Below, in pieces: positions 1-7,088 of a DNA stretch of 12,531 nt. This DNA comes from an uncultured Collinsella sp. (GTDB lineage Bacteria; Actinomycetota; Coriobacteriia; Coriobacteriales; Coriobacteriaceae): the NCBI GenBank assembly GCA_900754525.1, contig CAAEDE010000071.1:1-12531 (forward strand), in the 5' to 3' direction. The position numbers were made by a program, and so were the translations under genes. Every line of letters starts with the position of its first letter. The stretch's first letter is position 1. Below the pieces are notes generated by a model that worked only from the letters and a program-made list of their open reading frames with translations, had not been told where the DNA came from and searched no databases.

Positions 1-794
1 ACGGCGGCTTTAAGGGCAAAATCGGCGTCATCCAGTCGCTGGAGTTTAAGTACCCGCTCAACGAGAACGACCCCGCCGACATCAAAGCCGCCAACAACGA
101 GCACGTGCTGCAAAACCAGTTCTTGCTCGACGCCACCTTCCGCGGCGACTATGCGCCCGACACCCTCGAGTGCGCCAACCGCCTGGCTGCCGTCTCGGGC
201 GGCACCATCGAGATCCTAGACGAGGATCTGGAAATCATGCGCGAGGCCGCGCTCTACAACGACTACCTGGGCGTTAACAACTACCAGTGCCGCTTCTTGA
301 AGGCTTACGACGGCGAGAACGACCTGCACCACAACGGTACGGGCGAGAAGGGCACTGGCCGCTGGCGCGTTAAGGGTATTGGCGAGCATGTGAACAAGCC
401 TGGCATCCCCACCACCGACTGGGACTGGATCATCTATCCCGAGGGCCTGTTCGATCTGCTCGTCTACATTAAGCAGCGCTACCCCAACTACAAGCAGATT
501 TTCATCACCGAGAACGGCATGGGCTACAAGGACCCCTACAAGGACGGTTTTGTGGACGACCAGCCGCGCATCGACTACATCGAGCAGCACCTGCGTTGGC
601 TGCTCAAGGCCATGGAGGTGGGCGTCAACGTGGGCGGCTACTTCCTGTGGAGCCTGCAGGATCAGTTCTCCTGGACCAATGGCTACAACAAGCGTTACGG
701 CTTCTTTTACGTTGACTTTGAAACCCAGAAGCGCACGCCCAAGGCAAGCGCCTACTGGTACAAGCACGTGGCGCAGACCCGTCGTCTGGACTAG
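1..794 (+). CDS. lacG: 6-phospho-beta-galactosidase, 3' part (lacG copy 1, 5' end outside window)
   Basis: This is a glycoside hydrolase family 1 enzyme that would hydrolyse 6-phospho-beta-galactosides, such as lactose 6-phosphate delivered by a PTS, in the cytoplasm. Reading begins in frame at base 3 and gives 263 visible residues, roughly the C-terminal 55% of a protein of about 470. The N-terminal barrel half with the acid/base Glu (TFNE motif) lies upstream of the window. Visible features are the nucleophile motif ITENGMG (Glu codon 510-512) and the phosphate-binding loop FSWTNGYNKRYG. In Lactococcus LacG that loop supplies Ser428, Lys435 and Tyr437, and the Trp after the Ser is typical of galactosidase rather than 6-phospho-beta-glucosidase members. 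The C-terminal region resembles lacG copy 3 (9217-10638) more than copy 2. It is presumably the last gene of an upstream lac operon, because a strong terminator follows. Confidence 0.93.
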   Translation, partial: GGFKGKIGVIQSLEFKYPLNENDPADIKAANNEHVLQNQFLLDATFRGDYAPDTLECANRLAAVSGGTIEILDEDLEIMREAALYNDYLGVNNYQCRFLKAYDGENDLHHNGTGEKGTGRWRVKGIGEHVNKPGIPTTDWDWIIYPEGLFDLLVYIKQRYPNYKQIFITENGMGYKDPYKDGFVDDQPRIDYIEQHLRWLLKAMEVGVNVGGYFLWSLQDQFSWTNGYNKRYGFFYVDFETQKRTPKASAYWYKHVAQTRRLD

Positions 795-840
795 TGGCTG
801 GCGGGGTTGCCCGCTCACACAACCTGTCCCCATTTCTCAG

Positions 841-889
841 CCGGGGGCGGCACGTCACACGGCGCGCCGCCCCCGGTCTTTTTGTTTTT
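841..889 (+). terminator. Rho-independent terminator of the first lac operon
   Basis: A perfect 11-bp stem, CCGGGGGCGGC (841-851) with GCCGCCCCCGG (866-876), closes a 14-base loop. It is followed by a T-rich tract, TCTTTTTGTTTTT (877-889). It lies 47 bases after the stop codon of lacG copy 1. There is no matching T tract on the opposite strand, so it should act only on rightward transcripts. Confidence 0.92.
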
Positions 890-903
890 GGGCTGGTCGG
901 GAG

Positions 904-1053
904 CCGTTTGTCTCGATCTGTAACATCTAGCCGAGTTTTTTGGTCCTAGCTGTTACAGATTGAGACGAACAGGATTGCTCTTTCCGAAGAATCTAAATCT
1001 GTAACACGTAGCCCGCTTTTGACCGTCTACCTGTTACAAATCGAGACAAACGG
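904..1053. repeat. Two-hairpin intergenic repeat, copy 1
   Basis: The unit contains two long inverted repeats. Hairpin A (906-970) has 20-base arms 906-925 and 951-970 that pair throughout if two G-U pairs are allowed. Its 25-base loop can itself pair partly (CCGAG with TTTGG). Hairpin B (992-1046) has 15-base arms ending in TCTGTAACA and TGTTACAAA, with an inner GTAG/CTAC pairing. The outer ends of the whole unit are also inverted repeats: CCGTTTGTCTCGAT...TGTAACA at the left, and TGTTACAAATCGAGACAAAC plus GG at the right. The same architecture recurs at 5914-6061 and 10726-10870. The 21-base linker between A and B is not conserved between copies, whereas arms and loops are. It is non-coding, and its identity (mobile element, RNA structure or protein-binding site) is not known to me. 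Confidence 0.88.
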
Positions 1054-1061
1054 AGTAGGAC

Positions 1062-2099
1062 CTAACCCCGTATGTCCCTAACAGTCGAGCGTTCGACCAG
1101 CGTACTCGGCACATGAATCGCCTCGATAGACGAGCTCTCTCCAATCGCCGCCTCAAACGCAAGCTTACCGACACCGCGCAAATCAAATCGCAGCGTCGTC
1201 AGTCGATTGTGAGGAACAAGTCCCTCGAGTGCGTCGTCGATACCAACCACGCTCACGTCGTCGGGCACGGACAGGCCCGCGTTCTCGAGCGCGGCGATAA
1301 CGCCCAGCGCCATCTGGTCATTTGCCGCAAGCACGGCAGTCGGCGCCTGCGACCCGCCGGCAAGCACCTCGGCCGCAATCCGCTCGCCCATGGCGTACCC
1401 ACTGTCCGCACTCCAATCGCCACGCAGCATCGGAGCGGCATCGACATGAGCACGACCCAGCGTATCGCGCCAACCGGCCTCACGAAAACGCGAGGAAATC
1501 GAGTTTTCCGGACCCGCCACAAACCGCATATTCGAGTGACCATGTTCCAGCAGATAATTGGTCAACAGCTCGCACGAACCATACTGGTCGGAGTCGATCG
1601 TCGTGCAGCGCGGATGCGCATACATGGACAGGATGACCGTTCGCACTCCCGGCTGGGGAACAAACTCCTCAAAATCGGGAGCCATGCGGTTCATGTTGAG
1701 AATCATGCCGTCGACGGGTCGCTCGACCATGCGGCGCGAGGCATCGGCAAGTGCATAGGGCTTGTCGCCGCCCATCTCGATCATAGTGACGGCAAAATCG
1801 TGCTCGCGCGCCGCTTGCATGATACCCTCGAGCGTCGCCAGGTTACCGACACGTGTGATGTTGTACATGCACAGGCCAATAGAACGATACGACCCGCCGC
1901 GCAACGCCGCTCCAGCAAAATTGGGACGAAAGCCCAGCTCTTCCATGGCGGCCAGCACACGCTTGCGCGTCTTTTCCGTCACGTTGGGCATACCGTTGAC
2001 CACGCGAGACACAGTCTGGCGGCTCACGCCAGCGAGCGCCGCAACCTCTGCCGCGCTCGCCGAACGACCATTCCTTGTCTGCTGATCCATGCCTTCCAC
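1062..2099 (-). CDS. LacI-family transcriptional repressor, module A
   Basis: This is a DNA-binding repressor of 345 residues, the usual LacI-family length. Residues about 17-36 form the helix-turn-helix (EVAALAGVSRQTVSRVVNG), followed by the hinge (FRPNFAGAALR). A periplasmic-binding-protein-like effector domain follows, with the family's AVLAANDQMALGVI and DVSVVGIDD segments. I chose the GTG at 2099 because AGCAGG lies 5 bases upstream. It also aligns with the other regulator's start (GTG, two codons, then ATG-GA). An ATG at 2147 has no ribosome-binding site and would put the start inside the operator at 2151-2166; ATG 2090 is the other alternative. It is divergent from lacG copy 2 and EIICB copy 1, so it is most likely their local repressor, and probably self-repressing because an operator lies between its promoter and its gene. 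The inducer is unknown; a phosphorylated or free galactoside is inferred from context. Confidence 0.93.
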   Translation of the reverse strand: MEGMDQQTRNGRSASAAEVAALAGVSRQTVSRVVNGMPNVTEKTRKRVLAAMEELGFRPNFAGAALRGGSYRSIGLCMYNITRVGNLATLEGIMQAAREHDFAVTMIEMGGDKPYALADASRRMVERPVDGMILNMNRMAPDFEEFVPQPGVRTVILSMYAHPRCTTIDSDQYGSCELLTNYLLEHGHSNMRFVAGPENSISSRFREAGWRDTLGRAHVDAAPMLRGDWSADSGYAMGERIAAEVLAGGSQAPTAVLAANDQMALGVIAALENAGLSVPDDVSVVGIDDALEGLVPHNRLTTLRFDLRGVGKLAFEAAIGESSSIEAIHVPSTLVERSTVRDIRG

Positions 2100-2150
2100 G
2101 CTAACCTGCTTCCCAACTATTCCCCGCGCCCATGGCGCATCGTACATACA

Positions 2151-2166
2151 TTGATAACGTGCTCAT
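2151..2166. promoter_or_regulatory. Operator for module A regulator, copy 1 (autoregulatory)
   Basis: The site TTGATAAC-GTGCTCAT is one of three with an identical right half, GTGCTCAT. It lies just downstream of the predicted -10 of the regulator's own leftward promoter, a position that would block early elongation. Assignment to the LacI-family protein is inferred from position and from the central CG dyad typical of that family. Confidence 0.62.
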
Positions 2167-2177
2167 GATACCCGAGC

Positions 2178-2207
2178 CATATACCACAACATGAAAACTT
2201 CTGTCAA
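2178..2207 (-). promoter_or_regulatory. Promoter of module A regulator gene
   Basis: On the minus strand a perfect -35 TTGACA (2207-2202) is followed after 18 bases by TATATG (2183-2178), which matches 4 of 6 positions of the -10 consensus. Transcription would start near 2171, giving a leader of about 70 bases to the GTG at 2099 and placing operator copy 1 at the very start of the transcript. Confidence 0.55.
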
Positions 2208-2211
2208 TCAA

Positions 2212-2242
2212 AACCGCTTACCGAACAAATACAACCGTTCGC
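2212..2242. other. Block conserved between the two divergent lac control regions
   Basis: This stretch aligns without gaps to 7160-7190 in the other module at roughly two-thirds identity. Shared islands are CCG, TTA, CG and ACCGTTC. It lies between the regulator gene and the operators in both modules. It may be a leftover of common ancestry or a site for a shared (for example global) regulator. Nothing in it is diagnostic. Confidence 0.35.
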
Positions 2243-2282
2243 GGCTGTTTGAAGTTGTTTTGTTTCTATACATCCCAGCCGG

Positions 2283-2298
2283 ATGTTAACGTGCTCAT
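2283..2298. promoter_or_regulatory. Operator for module A regulator, copy 2
   Basis: The site ATGTTAAC-GTGCTCAT is an imperfect dyad centred on CG. Its centre is 22 bp, about two helical turns, from that of operator copy 3, so two bound dimers would sit on the same face of the DNA. It lies upstream of lacG copy 2. The rest of the 2100-2434 gap is covered by the entries for the regulator promoter, the conserved block and the operators; I see no small gene in it. Confidence 0.65.
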
Positions 2299-2304
2299 TG
2301 TCAA

Positions 2305-2320
2305 ATGTTCACGTGCTCAT
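2305..2320. promoter_or_regulatory. Operator for module A regulator, copy 3
   Basis: The site ATGTTCAC-GTGCTCAT has the central palindrome CACGTG. It is followed at 2327-2332 by TCTAAT, a 5-of-6 match to a -10 box, although I see no good -35 at the right distance. The operator would therefore overlap the -35 region of the lacG-EIICB promoter and compete with RNA polymerase. The promoter assignment is tentative; the operator is supported by its repetition. Confidence 0.65.
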
Positions 2321-2434
2321 TTTGGTTCTAATCATTTTAAGATAGTGTTTATCGGGCTTTTTCACCGCTGAACGCTAACCAGGGAGCCTCCTGAGCGCAA
2401 ACGCACAATATCGAACAGCGAGACGAGAGGGTGT

Positions 2435-3883
2435 ATGCATATGTCTTTGCTAAACCGCGTACAGCAGCTGCCGAAGGGCTTTGTTTGGGGCGCCGCAACC
2501 GCCGCGTACCAAACGGAAGGTTCCACGAAGGTGGCAGGCAAGGGTAAGACCATGTGGGACGATTACCTTGTCGCCCAGGGTCGCTTTTTGCCCGACCCGG
2601 CCAGTGATTTCTACAACCGCTACGAGGAGGATATCCGCCTTTCTGCCGAGCATGGACTCAACGCCATTCGTGTGTCCATCGCCTGGACCCGCATCTTCCC
2701 CAACGGCGACGATGCCGAACCCCTCGCCGAGGGCGTTAAGCACTACCACGAGCTGTTCGCCTGCTGCAAAAAGTATGGCGTCGAGCCCTATGTGTCCCTG
2801 CATCACTTTGACTCCCCCGCCGCCCTGTTCAACCAGGGCGACTGGCTCAACCGCAAGACCGTCGACGCCTATGTGCGCTATGCCGAGTTCTGCTTCCGCG
2901 AGTTCCGCGAGGTCAAGAATTGGTTCACCATCAACGAGCTCATCAGCCTCTCGCACTCCCAATACATCCAAGGCAACTTCCCGCCCAACCATCACTTTGA
3001 TGTGACGAGCGGCATCCAGAGCCAGCACAACGAGCTCGTTGCCCACGCCCGCGCCGTCAACCTGTATAAGGATCTTGACGAGACCGAGCACCTGGGCGGA
3101 CGCATTGGCATGGTCAACGTCCTGACGCCGGCATATCCTGCCACCGACTCGCCCGCCGACCAGCACGCCGCCGACCTGTACAACGCCTTCTACACCGACT
3201 TCATCATGGACGGCGCCTTCCTGGGTCACTACTCCGCGCGCACCCTCTCACTCATCAACGAGATTCTGCGTGCCAACAACGCCACACTTACGGTTGAGGA
3301 CAGCGACATGGAGGAGCTCGCCAAGGCGGCGCCCCGCAACGATATGTTCGGCCTCAACTACTATCAGTCGGCGTTTATCGCCGCCTACGATGGCGAGTCA
3401 ACCAACAGCTTTAACGGCACCGGAGACAAGGGCACCTCGTGCTTTAAGTTTAAGGGCGTCGGGCAGCAGGTCGATATGCCGGGTATCCCCACCACCGACT
3501 GGGATTGGCTCATCTACCCGCAAGGCCTCTACGACACGCTCAAGCACATCAGCGCCACCTATCCCAACCTCCCCGTCATCTATATCACCGAAAACGGCCT
3601 GGGCCACAAGGACCCCGAGCCCGACGCAAACGGCATCGTCGCCGATCCCGAGCGCATCGACTTTGTCGACCAGCACATGGAGAAGGTGCTCCAGGCGCGC
3701 GCCGAGGGCGTCGACGTCCAGGGCTACTTTATCTGGAGCCTGCAGGACCAGTTCTCGTGGGCCAATGGCTATAACAAGCGCTACGGCCTGTTCTACATCG
3801 ACTTCGACACGCAAAAACGCTACATCAAGCAGTCGGCACTCTGGTACAAGGAGCTCGCCGACACTATGGCGGACGCGCAGTAG
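2435..3883 (+). CDS. lacG: 6-phospho-beta-galactosidase (lacG copy 2)
   Basis: This is a full-length family 1 glycosidase of 482 residues that would cleave 6-phospho-beta-galactosides in the cytoplasm. The N-terminal signature FVWGAATAAYQTEG begins near residue 15. The acid/base is Glu168 in FTINEL and the nucleophile is Glu386 in YITENGLG. The phosphate loop SWANGYNKRYG supplies Ser441, Lys448 and Tyr450, equivalent to Ser428/Lys435/Tyr437 of Lactococcus LacG, and Trp442 points to the galactosidase subgroup. Its two catalytic Glu residues are 218 apart, against 215 in copy 3. It is the most divergent of the three copies here (TINEL for TFNEI; HKDPEPDANG segment). GAGAGGG lies just before ATG 2435; ATG 2441, two codons later, is equally well placed. 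It is the first gene of the module A operon, and EIICB follows after 176 bases. Confidence 0.95.
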   Translation: MHMSLLNRVQQLPKGFVWGAATAAYQTEGSTKVAGKGKTMWDDYLVAQGRFLPDPASDFYNRYEEDIRLSAEHGLNAIRVSIAWTRIFPNGDDAEPLAEGVKHYHELFACCKKYGVEPYVSLHHFDSPAALFNQGDWLNRKTVDAYVRYAEFCFREFREVKNWFTINELISLSHSQYIQGNFPPNHHFDVTSGIQSQHNELVAHARAVNLYKDLDETEHLGGRIGMVNVLTPAYPATDSPADQHAADLYNAFYTDFIMDGAFLGHYSARTLSLINEILRANNATLTVEDSDMEELAKAAPRNDMFGLNYYQSAFIAAYDGESTNSFNGTGDKGTSCFKFKGVGQQVDMPGIPTTDWDWLIYPQGLYDTLKHISATYPNLPVIYITENGLGHKDPEPDANGIVADPERIDFVDQHMEKVLQARAEGVDVQGYFIWSLQDQFSWANGYNKRYGLFYIDFDTQKRYIKQSALWYKELADTMADAQ

Positions 3884-3909
3884 CGCATCGCCTCGCTTTC
3901 CCCCGAGAA

Positions 3910-3946
3910 GGGAGCGGCCCTATGCGATACAAACCCAGCCGCTCCC
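3910..3946 (+). other. Intercistronic hairpin between lacG and EIICB
   Basis: GGGAGCGG (3910-3917) pairs perfectly with CCGCTCCC (3939-3946) across a 21-base loop. Downstream sequence is C-rich with no T tract, so a terminator is unlikely. It could stabilise or process the transcript, or adjust the ratio of enzyme to transporter. Module B has a hairpin in the equivalent place (9156-9182). Confidence 0.55.
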
Positions 3947-4059
3947 CTCTCTCCCCCTGGGACCGGCCCCGCCTGCACCCGGGCTTTTAGCAAGCGGGAG
4001 ACCATATAGGTTTTCAACGTCCATGCCATTAAGATTTCATGCAAAGAGGAGCGTGAACT

Positions 4060-5820
4060 ATGGAATCGATCGTTAAGTTCTTGGAGAAAGGTCAGCCGTA
4101 CTTCGACAAGGTCTCTAAGAACATCTACCTTCAGGCCATTAAAGACGGCTTTTTGGCAGCAATGCCCATTATCCTGTCTTCTTCTGTCTTCCTGCTTATT
4201 TCGACCCTGCCGGGCGTTGTCGCCACGGTCGGCGGCTTTACGCTGCCCGACTGGTGGAACGTCGACGTCGTGAACTTCTGCAACAAGGTTTACAACTTCA
4301 CGATGGGCGTCGTGGGCATCATGGTCGCCGGCACCACCGCAAGCGCGCTGACCGGCTCCAAGAACCGCCGCATGCCTGCCGGCAAGGCCATCAACGCCAC
4401 GAGCACCATGGTCGCCGCCATGTGCGCTATGCTCATCTTGGCCGTTACCCAGACGAGTGCCAAGATCGACGGCGCCGATGTCTCGGTGTTCTTTACCGAC
4501 AACATGGGCACCAAGGGCCTGCTGAGCTCCTTTGTCGCCGCATTTGCCACGGTCAACATCTATGCCTTCTGCATTAAGCGAGACATCACCATCAAGCTGC
4601 CCAAAGAAGTCCCCGGCGCCATCGCCCAGAACTTCCGCGACATCTTCGCCTTCAGCTTCTCCATCCTGTTTGTCGCCGTCATCGACGTTATCTGCCGCAC
4701 CTGCTTGGCCGTCCCGTTTGCCAACGTCATCTCCACGCTGGTGAGCCCGCTGTTCGCCGCTGCCGATTCCTACGCCGGCCTCGCCCTCATCTGGTTCATG
4801 ATCCCGCTGTTCTGGTTCATGGGCATCCACGGCCCCTCGGTCGTTAAGCCTGCCCTCAACGCCGCGCTGTTTGGCAACATCACCACCAACCTCGCCACGC
4901 TGCAGGCCGGCGGTCACCCCGCCCTCGCCCTGACCGAAAACTTCGGTAACTACATCGGCGAACTCGGCGGCACCGGCGCCACGTTCATTGTCCCGATCAT
5001 CTTCCTGCTCTTTATGCGCTCCAAGCAGCTCAAGGCCGTCGGCAAAGCCTCTGTCGTGCCCGTGATGTTCGCCGTCAACGAGCCGCTGCTGTTCGCCGCG
5101 CCCATCATCCTCAACCCGTACTTCCTGATCCCGTTCCTGTTTGCCCCCGTGGCCAACGTCCTCATTGGTAAGTTCTTCATCGACTTTTTGGGCATGAACG
5201 GCTTTATCTATGCCATGCCGTGGGCACTCCCCGGACCGATCGGCACCTTCATCGACACCAACTTCCAGCCGATCTCTCTGGTCCTGGTTGTCGTCCTGCT
5301 GGTCGTTGACTTCTTGATCTACTACCCGTTCTGCAAGGCCTACGACAACGTCCTGTGCAAGCAGGAGGCCGAGACCCTGGCCGAAGAAGAGGCCGAGGAG
5401 ACCAAGGCCGTCAAGACCGCTGCCGCCCCCGCCGTTGAGGCTCCTGTTGTCGAGACCGCTTCTGCCACTGAGGCCTCCGCAGCTCCGTCCGCCCTTAAGG
5501 GCAAGGATCTGAGGGTTCTGGTTCTGTGCGCTGGCGCCGGCACCTCTGCACTGCTCGCCAACGCGCTTAAGGAAGGCGCCGACGAGCTGGGCATCGACAT
5601 TACCGCCAACGCCGGTGCCTACGGCAGCCACTACGCCATCATGGACCAGTACAACGTCATCGTCCTGGCTCCGCAGGTTCGCACCTATTACAACGAGATG
5701 AAGGCCGACACCGACCGCCTGGGCATCACGCTGCTGTCGCCCAAGGGCAAACAGTACATCGACCTCACTAAGGATCCCAAGGGTGCCGTCGCCTGGATCG
5801 AGGAAAACCTCGAGGCATAA
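4060..5820 (+). CDS. lacE: PTS lactose-type permease EIICB, module A
   Basis: This 586-residue membrane transporter imports a beta-galactoside while phosphorylating it. The N-terminal EIIC domain (to about residue 430) has some eight to ten hydrophobic segments. It carries the two sugar-site residues known from ChbC, His257 in GIHGPSV and Glu341 in AVNEPLLF, 84 apart as in ChbC. An Ala/Glu/Pro-rich linker (about 440-480) leads to a cytoplasmic EIIB domain whose phosphorylated Cys490 sits in VLVLCAGAGTSALL. The order C then B and the total length match LacE of Gram-positive bacteria (about 570). AGAGGAG lies 8 bases before the ATG. It is the second gene after lacG copy 2 and is followed by a terminator. 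No IIA(Lac) subunit is encoded nearby. Lactose is the likeliest substrate from the coupled LacG, but other beta-galactosides are possible. Confidence 0.94.
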   Translation: MESIVKFLEKGQPYFDKVSKNIYLQAIKDGFLAAMPIILSSSVFLLISTLPGVVATVGGFTLPDWWNVDVVNFCNKVYNFTMGVVGIMVAGTTASALTGSKNRRMPAGKAINATSTMVAAMCAMLILAVTQTSAKIDGADVSVFFTDNMGTKGLLSSFVAAFATVNIYAFCIKRDITIKLPKEVPGAIAQNFRDIFAFSFSILFVAVIDVICRTCLAVPFANVISTLVSPLFAAADSYAGLALIWFMIPLFWFMGIHGPSVVKPALNAALFGNITTNLATLQAGGHPALALTENFGNYIGELGGTGATFIVPIIFLLFMRSKQLKAVGKASVVPVMFAVNEPLLFAAPIILNPYFLIPFLFAPVANVLIGKFFIDFLGMNGFIYAMPWALPGPIGTFIDTNFQPISLVLVVVLLVVDFLIYYPFCKAYDNVLCKQEAETLAEEEAEETKAVKTAAAPAVEAPVVETASATEASAAPSALKGKDLRVLVLCAGAGTSALLANALKEGADELGIDITANAGAYGSHYAIMDQYNVIVLAPQVRTYYNEMKADTDRLGITLLSPKGKQYIDLTKDPKGAVAWIEENLEA

Positions 5821-5852
5821 GACGCTGACACCACCTGCCGCTTGCAGACAAT

Positions 5853-5896
5853 AAATGGCCCGTGCATCGATGTGTGATGCGCGGGCCATTTTGTTT
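5853..5896 (+). terminator. Rho-independent terminator of module A operon
   Basis: AAATGGCCCG (5853-5862) pairs with CGGGCCATTT (5882-5891), extended inside by GCATC/GATGC, then TTTTGTTT (5889-5896). It lies 32 bases after the EIICB stop. The A-run before and T-run after the stem could give some function in both directions, although the regulator on the other strand ends well before it, at 6078. Confidence 0.9.
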
Positions 5897-5913
5897 AGAC
5901 CGCACCCGTCCTC

Positions 5914-6061
5914 CTGTTCATCTCAATCTGTAACATCTAGCCGAGTTTTTCGGTCCTAGCTGTTACAGATCGAGATGAACGCACAGGCCAAGCCGAAAAT
6001 CTCAATCTGTAACATGTAGACCACTTTTGACCGTCTAGTTGTTACAGATCGAGACAAACGG
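5914..6061. repeat. Two-hairpin intergenic repeat, copy 2
   Basis: Same design as the copy at 904-1053. Hairpin A has arms GTTCATCTCAATCTGTAACA (5916-5935) and 5961-5980 with one mismatch. Its loop is identical to copy 1 except for one base, which turns the inner pairing into CCGAG-TTT-TTCGG. Hairpin B has arms 6000-6014 and 6040-6054 with one mismatch, and the right end continues to GACAAACGG at 6061. Relative to copy 1, a G-C pair near the outer end of hairpin A is replaced by A-T on both arms. Such a compensating change argues that the symmetry itself is maintained. The unit ends 16 bases before the stop codon of the leftward regulator. Confidence 0.88.
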
Positions 6062-6077
6062 AATAGGCCGAGCACGT

Positions 6078-7088
6078 CTACGCCCGCAAGTCCTTTACGC
6101 TGGAACGCTCGACCAACACGCCCGAGACGAGCGTACGGCTTCTGGAGCTCGGAGCTTCCAGACCCGCGACGACCTCGTTGAGCGCACGGACGCCCAGCTC
6201 GCGGTGGCGAAACTTCACCGACGTCAGAATCGAGTTGGGAATCGTCTTATAGAGCTCATCGTCGAAGCCGATCACGGACACATCATTGGGCACACTGAGC
6301 CCTTTGTCACGTAGAGCCATCATCACGCCGTTTGCCATGCAGTCGTTAGCAGCGAGGACCGCCGTGCAATCGGGCTTATCGGCAAGCACAAGGCCCGCGG
6401 CATAGCCACTATCCGCATTCCAATCGCCTTGCAGAGGCTCGGGCGGCTCAATGCCACGCGCCTCGAGTGCCGCACGCCAACCTTTCATACGGCACTGGCT
6501 CGACAACGACTCTTTCTTACCAGAGACGAAGTACACGTTTTTATGCCCGTGGTTCAAGAAGTACTCGCACGCCATGCGCGCGCCGCCCTCTTGGTCGTCA
6601 CTGACGGTGGAGCAGGTAGGATGTTCCATCGGTGTGATAATCACCGTCTTGAGGTCTTTCGGCGCCTCAAAGGTATCAAAGTCATCGACCATCTGACGCA
6701 GGTTGAAGATCATGCCATCAACAGGCAGCTGCGACATCCTGCGTGCCGCATCGGCAAGGGTCATTTTCTCCCCTGTGCGCTTCTTAATCATCGTGAGCGC
6801 AAAGCCGCGTTCCTCGGCGGCATCGGCGATACCGTCAATCATGTCCACGGCACCACCCGACAAGTGAAACAGCACGATGCCGATGCACCCGTAACGGCCC
6901 AACTTGAGCGAACGCGCGGCAAAGTTAGTTCGAAACCCGAGCGCCTCCATGGCCGCATGGACCCTATCGCGTGTCGACTCTCGCACGCTATTGGGCTCGT
7001 TGATCACACGCGAAACCGTCTTGAGAGAAACACCCGCGGCAATCGCCACATCGTTCATCGAGACGTTTTTCTTGTCCATCGTTGCCAC
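6078..7088 (-). CDS. LacI-family transcriptional repressor, module B
   Basis: This 336-residue LacI-family repressor is a paralogue of the one at 1062-2099. The helix-turn-helix is at about residues 12-31 (DVAIAAGVSLKTVSRVIN), then the hinge (FRTNFAARSLKLG). The effector domain carries AVLAANDCMANGVM and DVSVIGFDD. The recognition helix starts with Leu-Lys where the module A protein has Arg-Gln, which fits the different operators in front of the two operons. The GTG at 7088 is preferred because GGAG lies 5 bases before it; ATG 7079 is the alternative. It is divergent from EIICB copy 2 and lacG copy 3, so it is most likely their repressor. A weak leftward -10 (TATGCT, 7135-7130) is visible but lacks a convincing -35. 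Its 3' end runs into repeat copy 2. Confidence 0.93.
   Translation of the reverse strand: MATMDKKNVSMNDVAIAAGVSLKTVSRVINEPNSVRESTRDRVHAAMEALGFRTNFAARSLKLGRYGCIGIVLFHLSGGAVDMIDGIADAAEERGFALTMIKKRTGEKMTLADAARRMSQLPVDGMIFNLRQMVDDFDTFEAPKDLKTVIITPMEHPTCSTVSDDQEGGARMACEYFLNHGHKNVYFVSGKKESLSSQCRMKGWRAALEARGIEPPEPLQGDWNADSGYAAGLVLADKPDCTAVLAANDCMANGVMMALRDKGLSVPNDVSVIGFDDELYKTIPNSILTSVKFRHRELGVRALNEVVAGLEAPSSRSRTLVSGVLVERSSVKDLRA

Noticed and set aside
904..970. Hairpin A as a classic Rho-independent terminator.
   Set aside because: No T tract follows the stem on either strand, and a strong terminator with a T tract already lies just upstream.
904..1053. A CRISPR array or tRNA-like structure in the repeat regions.
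   Set aside because: There are no regularly spaced identical direct repeats with unique spacers, and no tRNA cloverleaf or CCA end. The units are inverted repeats present once per gap.
2100..2147. Upstream ATG at 2147 as start of the module A regulator.
   Set aside because: It has no Shine-Dalgarno sequence, would begin almost inside operator copy 1, and adds 16 residues with no counterpart in the paralogue.
1113..2168. A 351-codon plus-strand frame over the module A regulator.
   Set aside because: It is the mirror of the LacI-family gene, rich in Arg/His, with no ribosome-binding site or family motif.
2298..2332. TTGTCA (2298-2303) paired with TCTAAT (2327-2332) as the lacG promoter.
   Set aside because: The 23-base spacing is too long for a standard sigma-70-type promoter; only the -10-like element is kept, as tentative.
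3820..5889. A 689-codon open frame on the minus strand across EIICB copy 1.
   Set aside because: It is the antisense shadow of a G/C-ending coding sequence. Its product is low-complexity Gly/Val/Asp-rich with no recognisable domain, while the plus strand encodes a clear permease.
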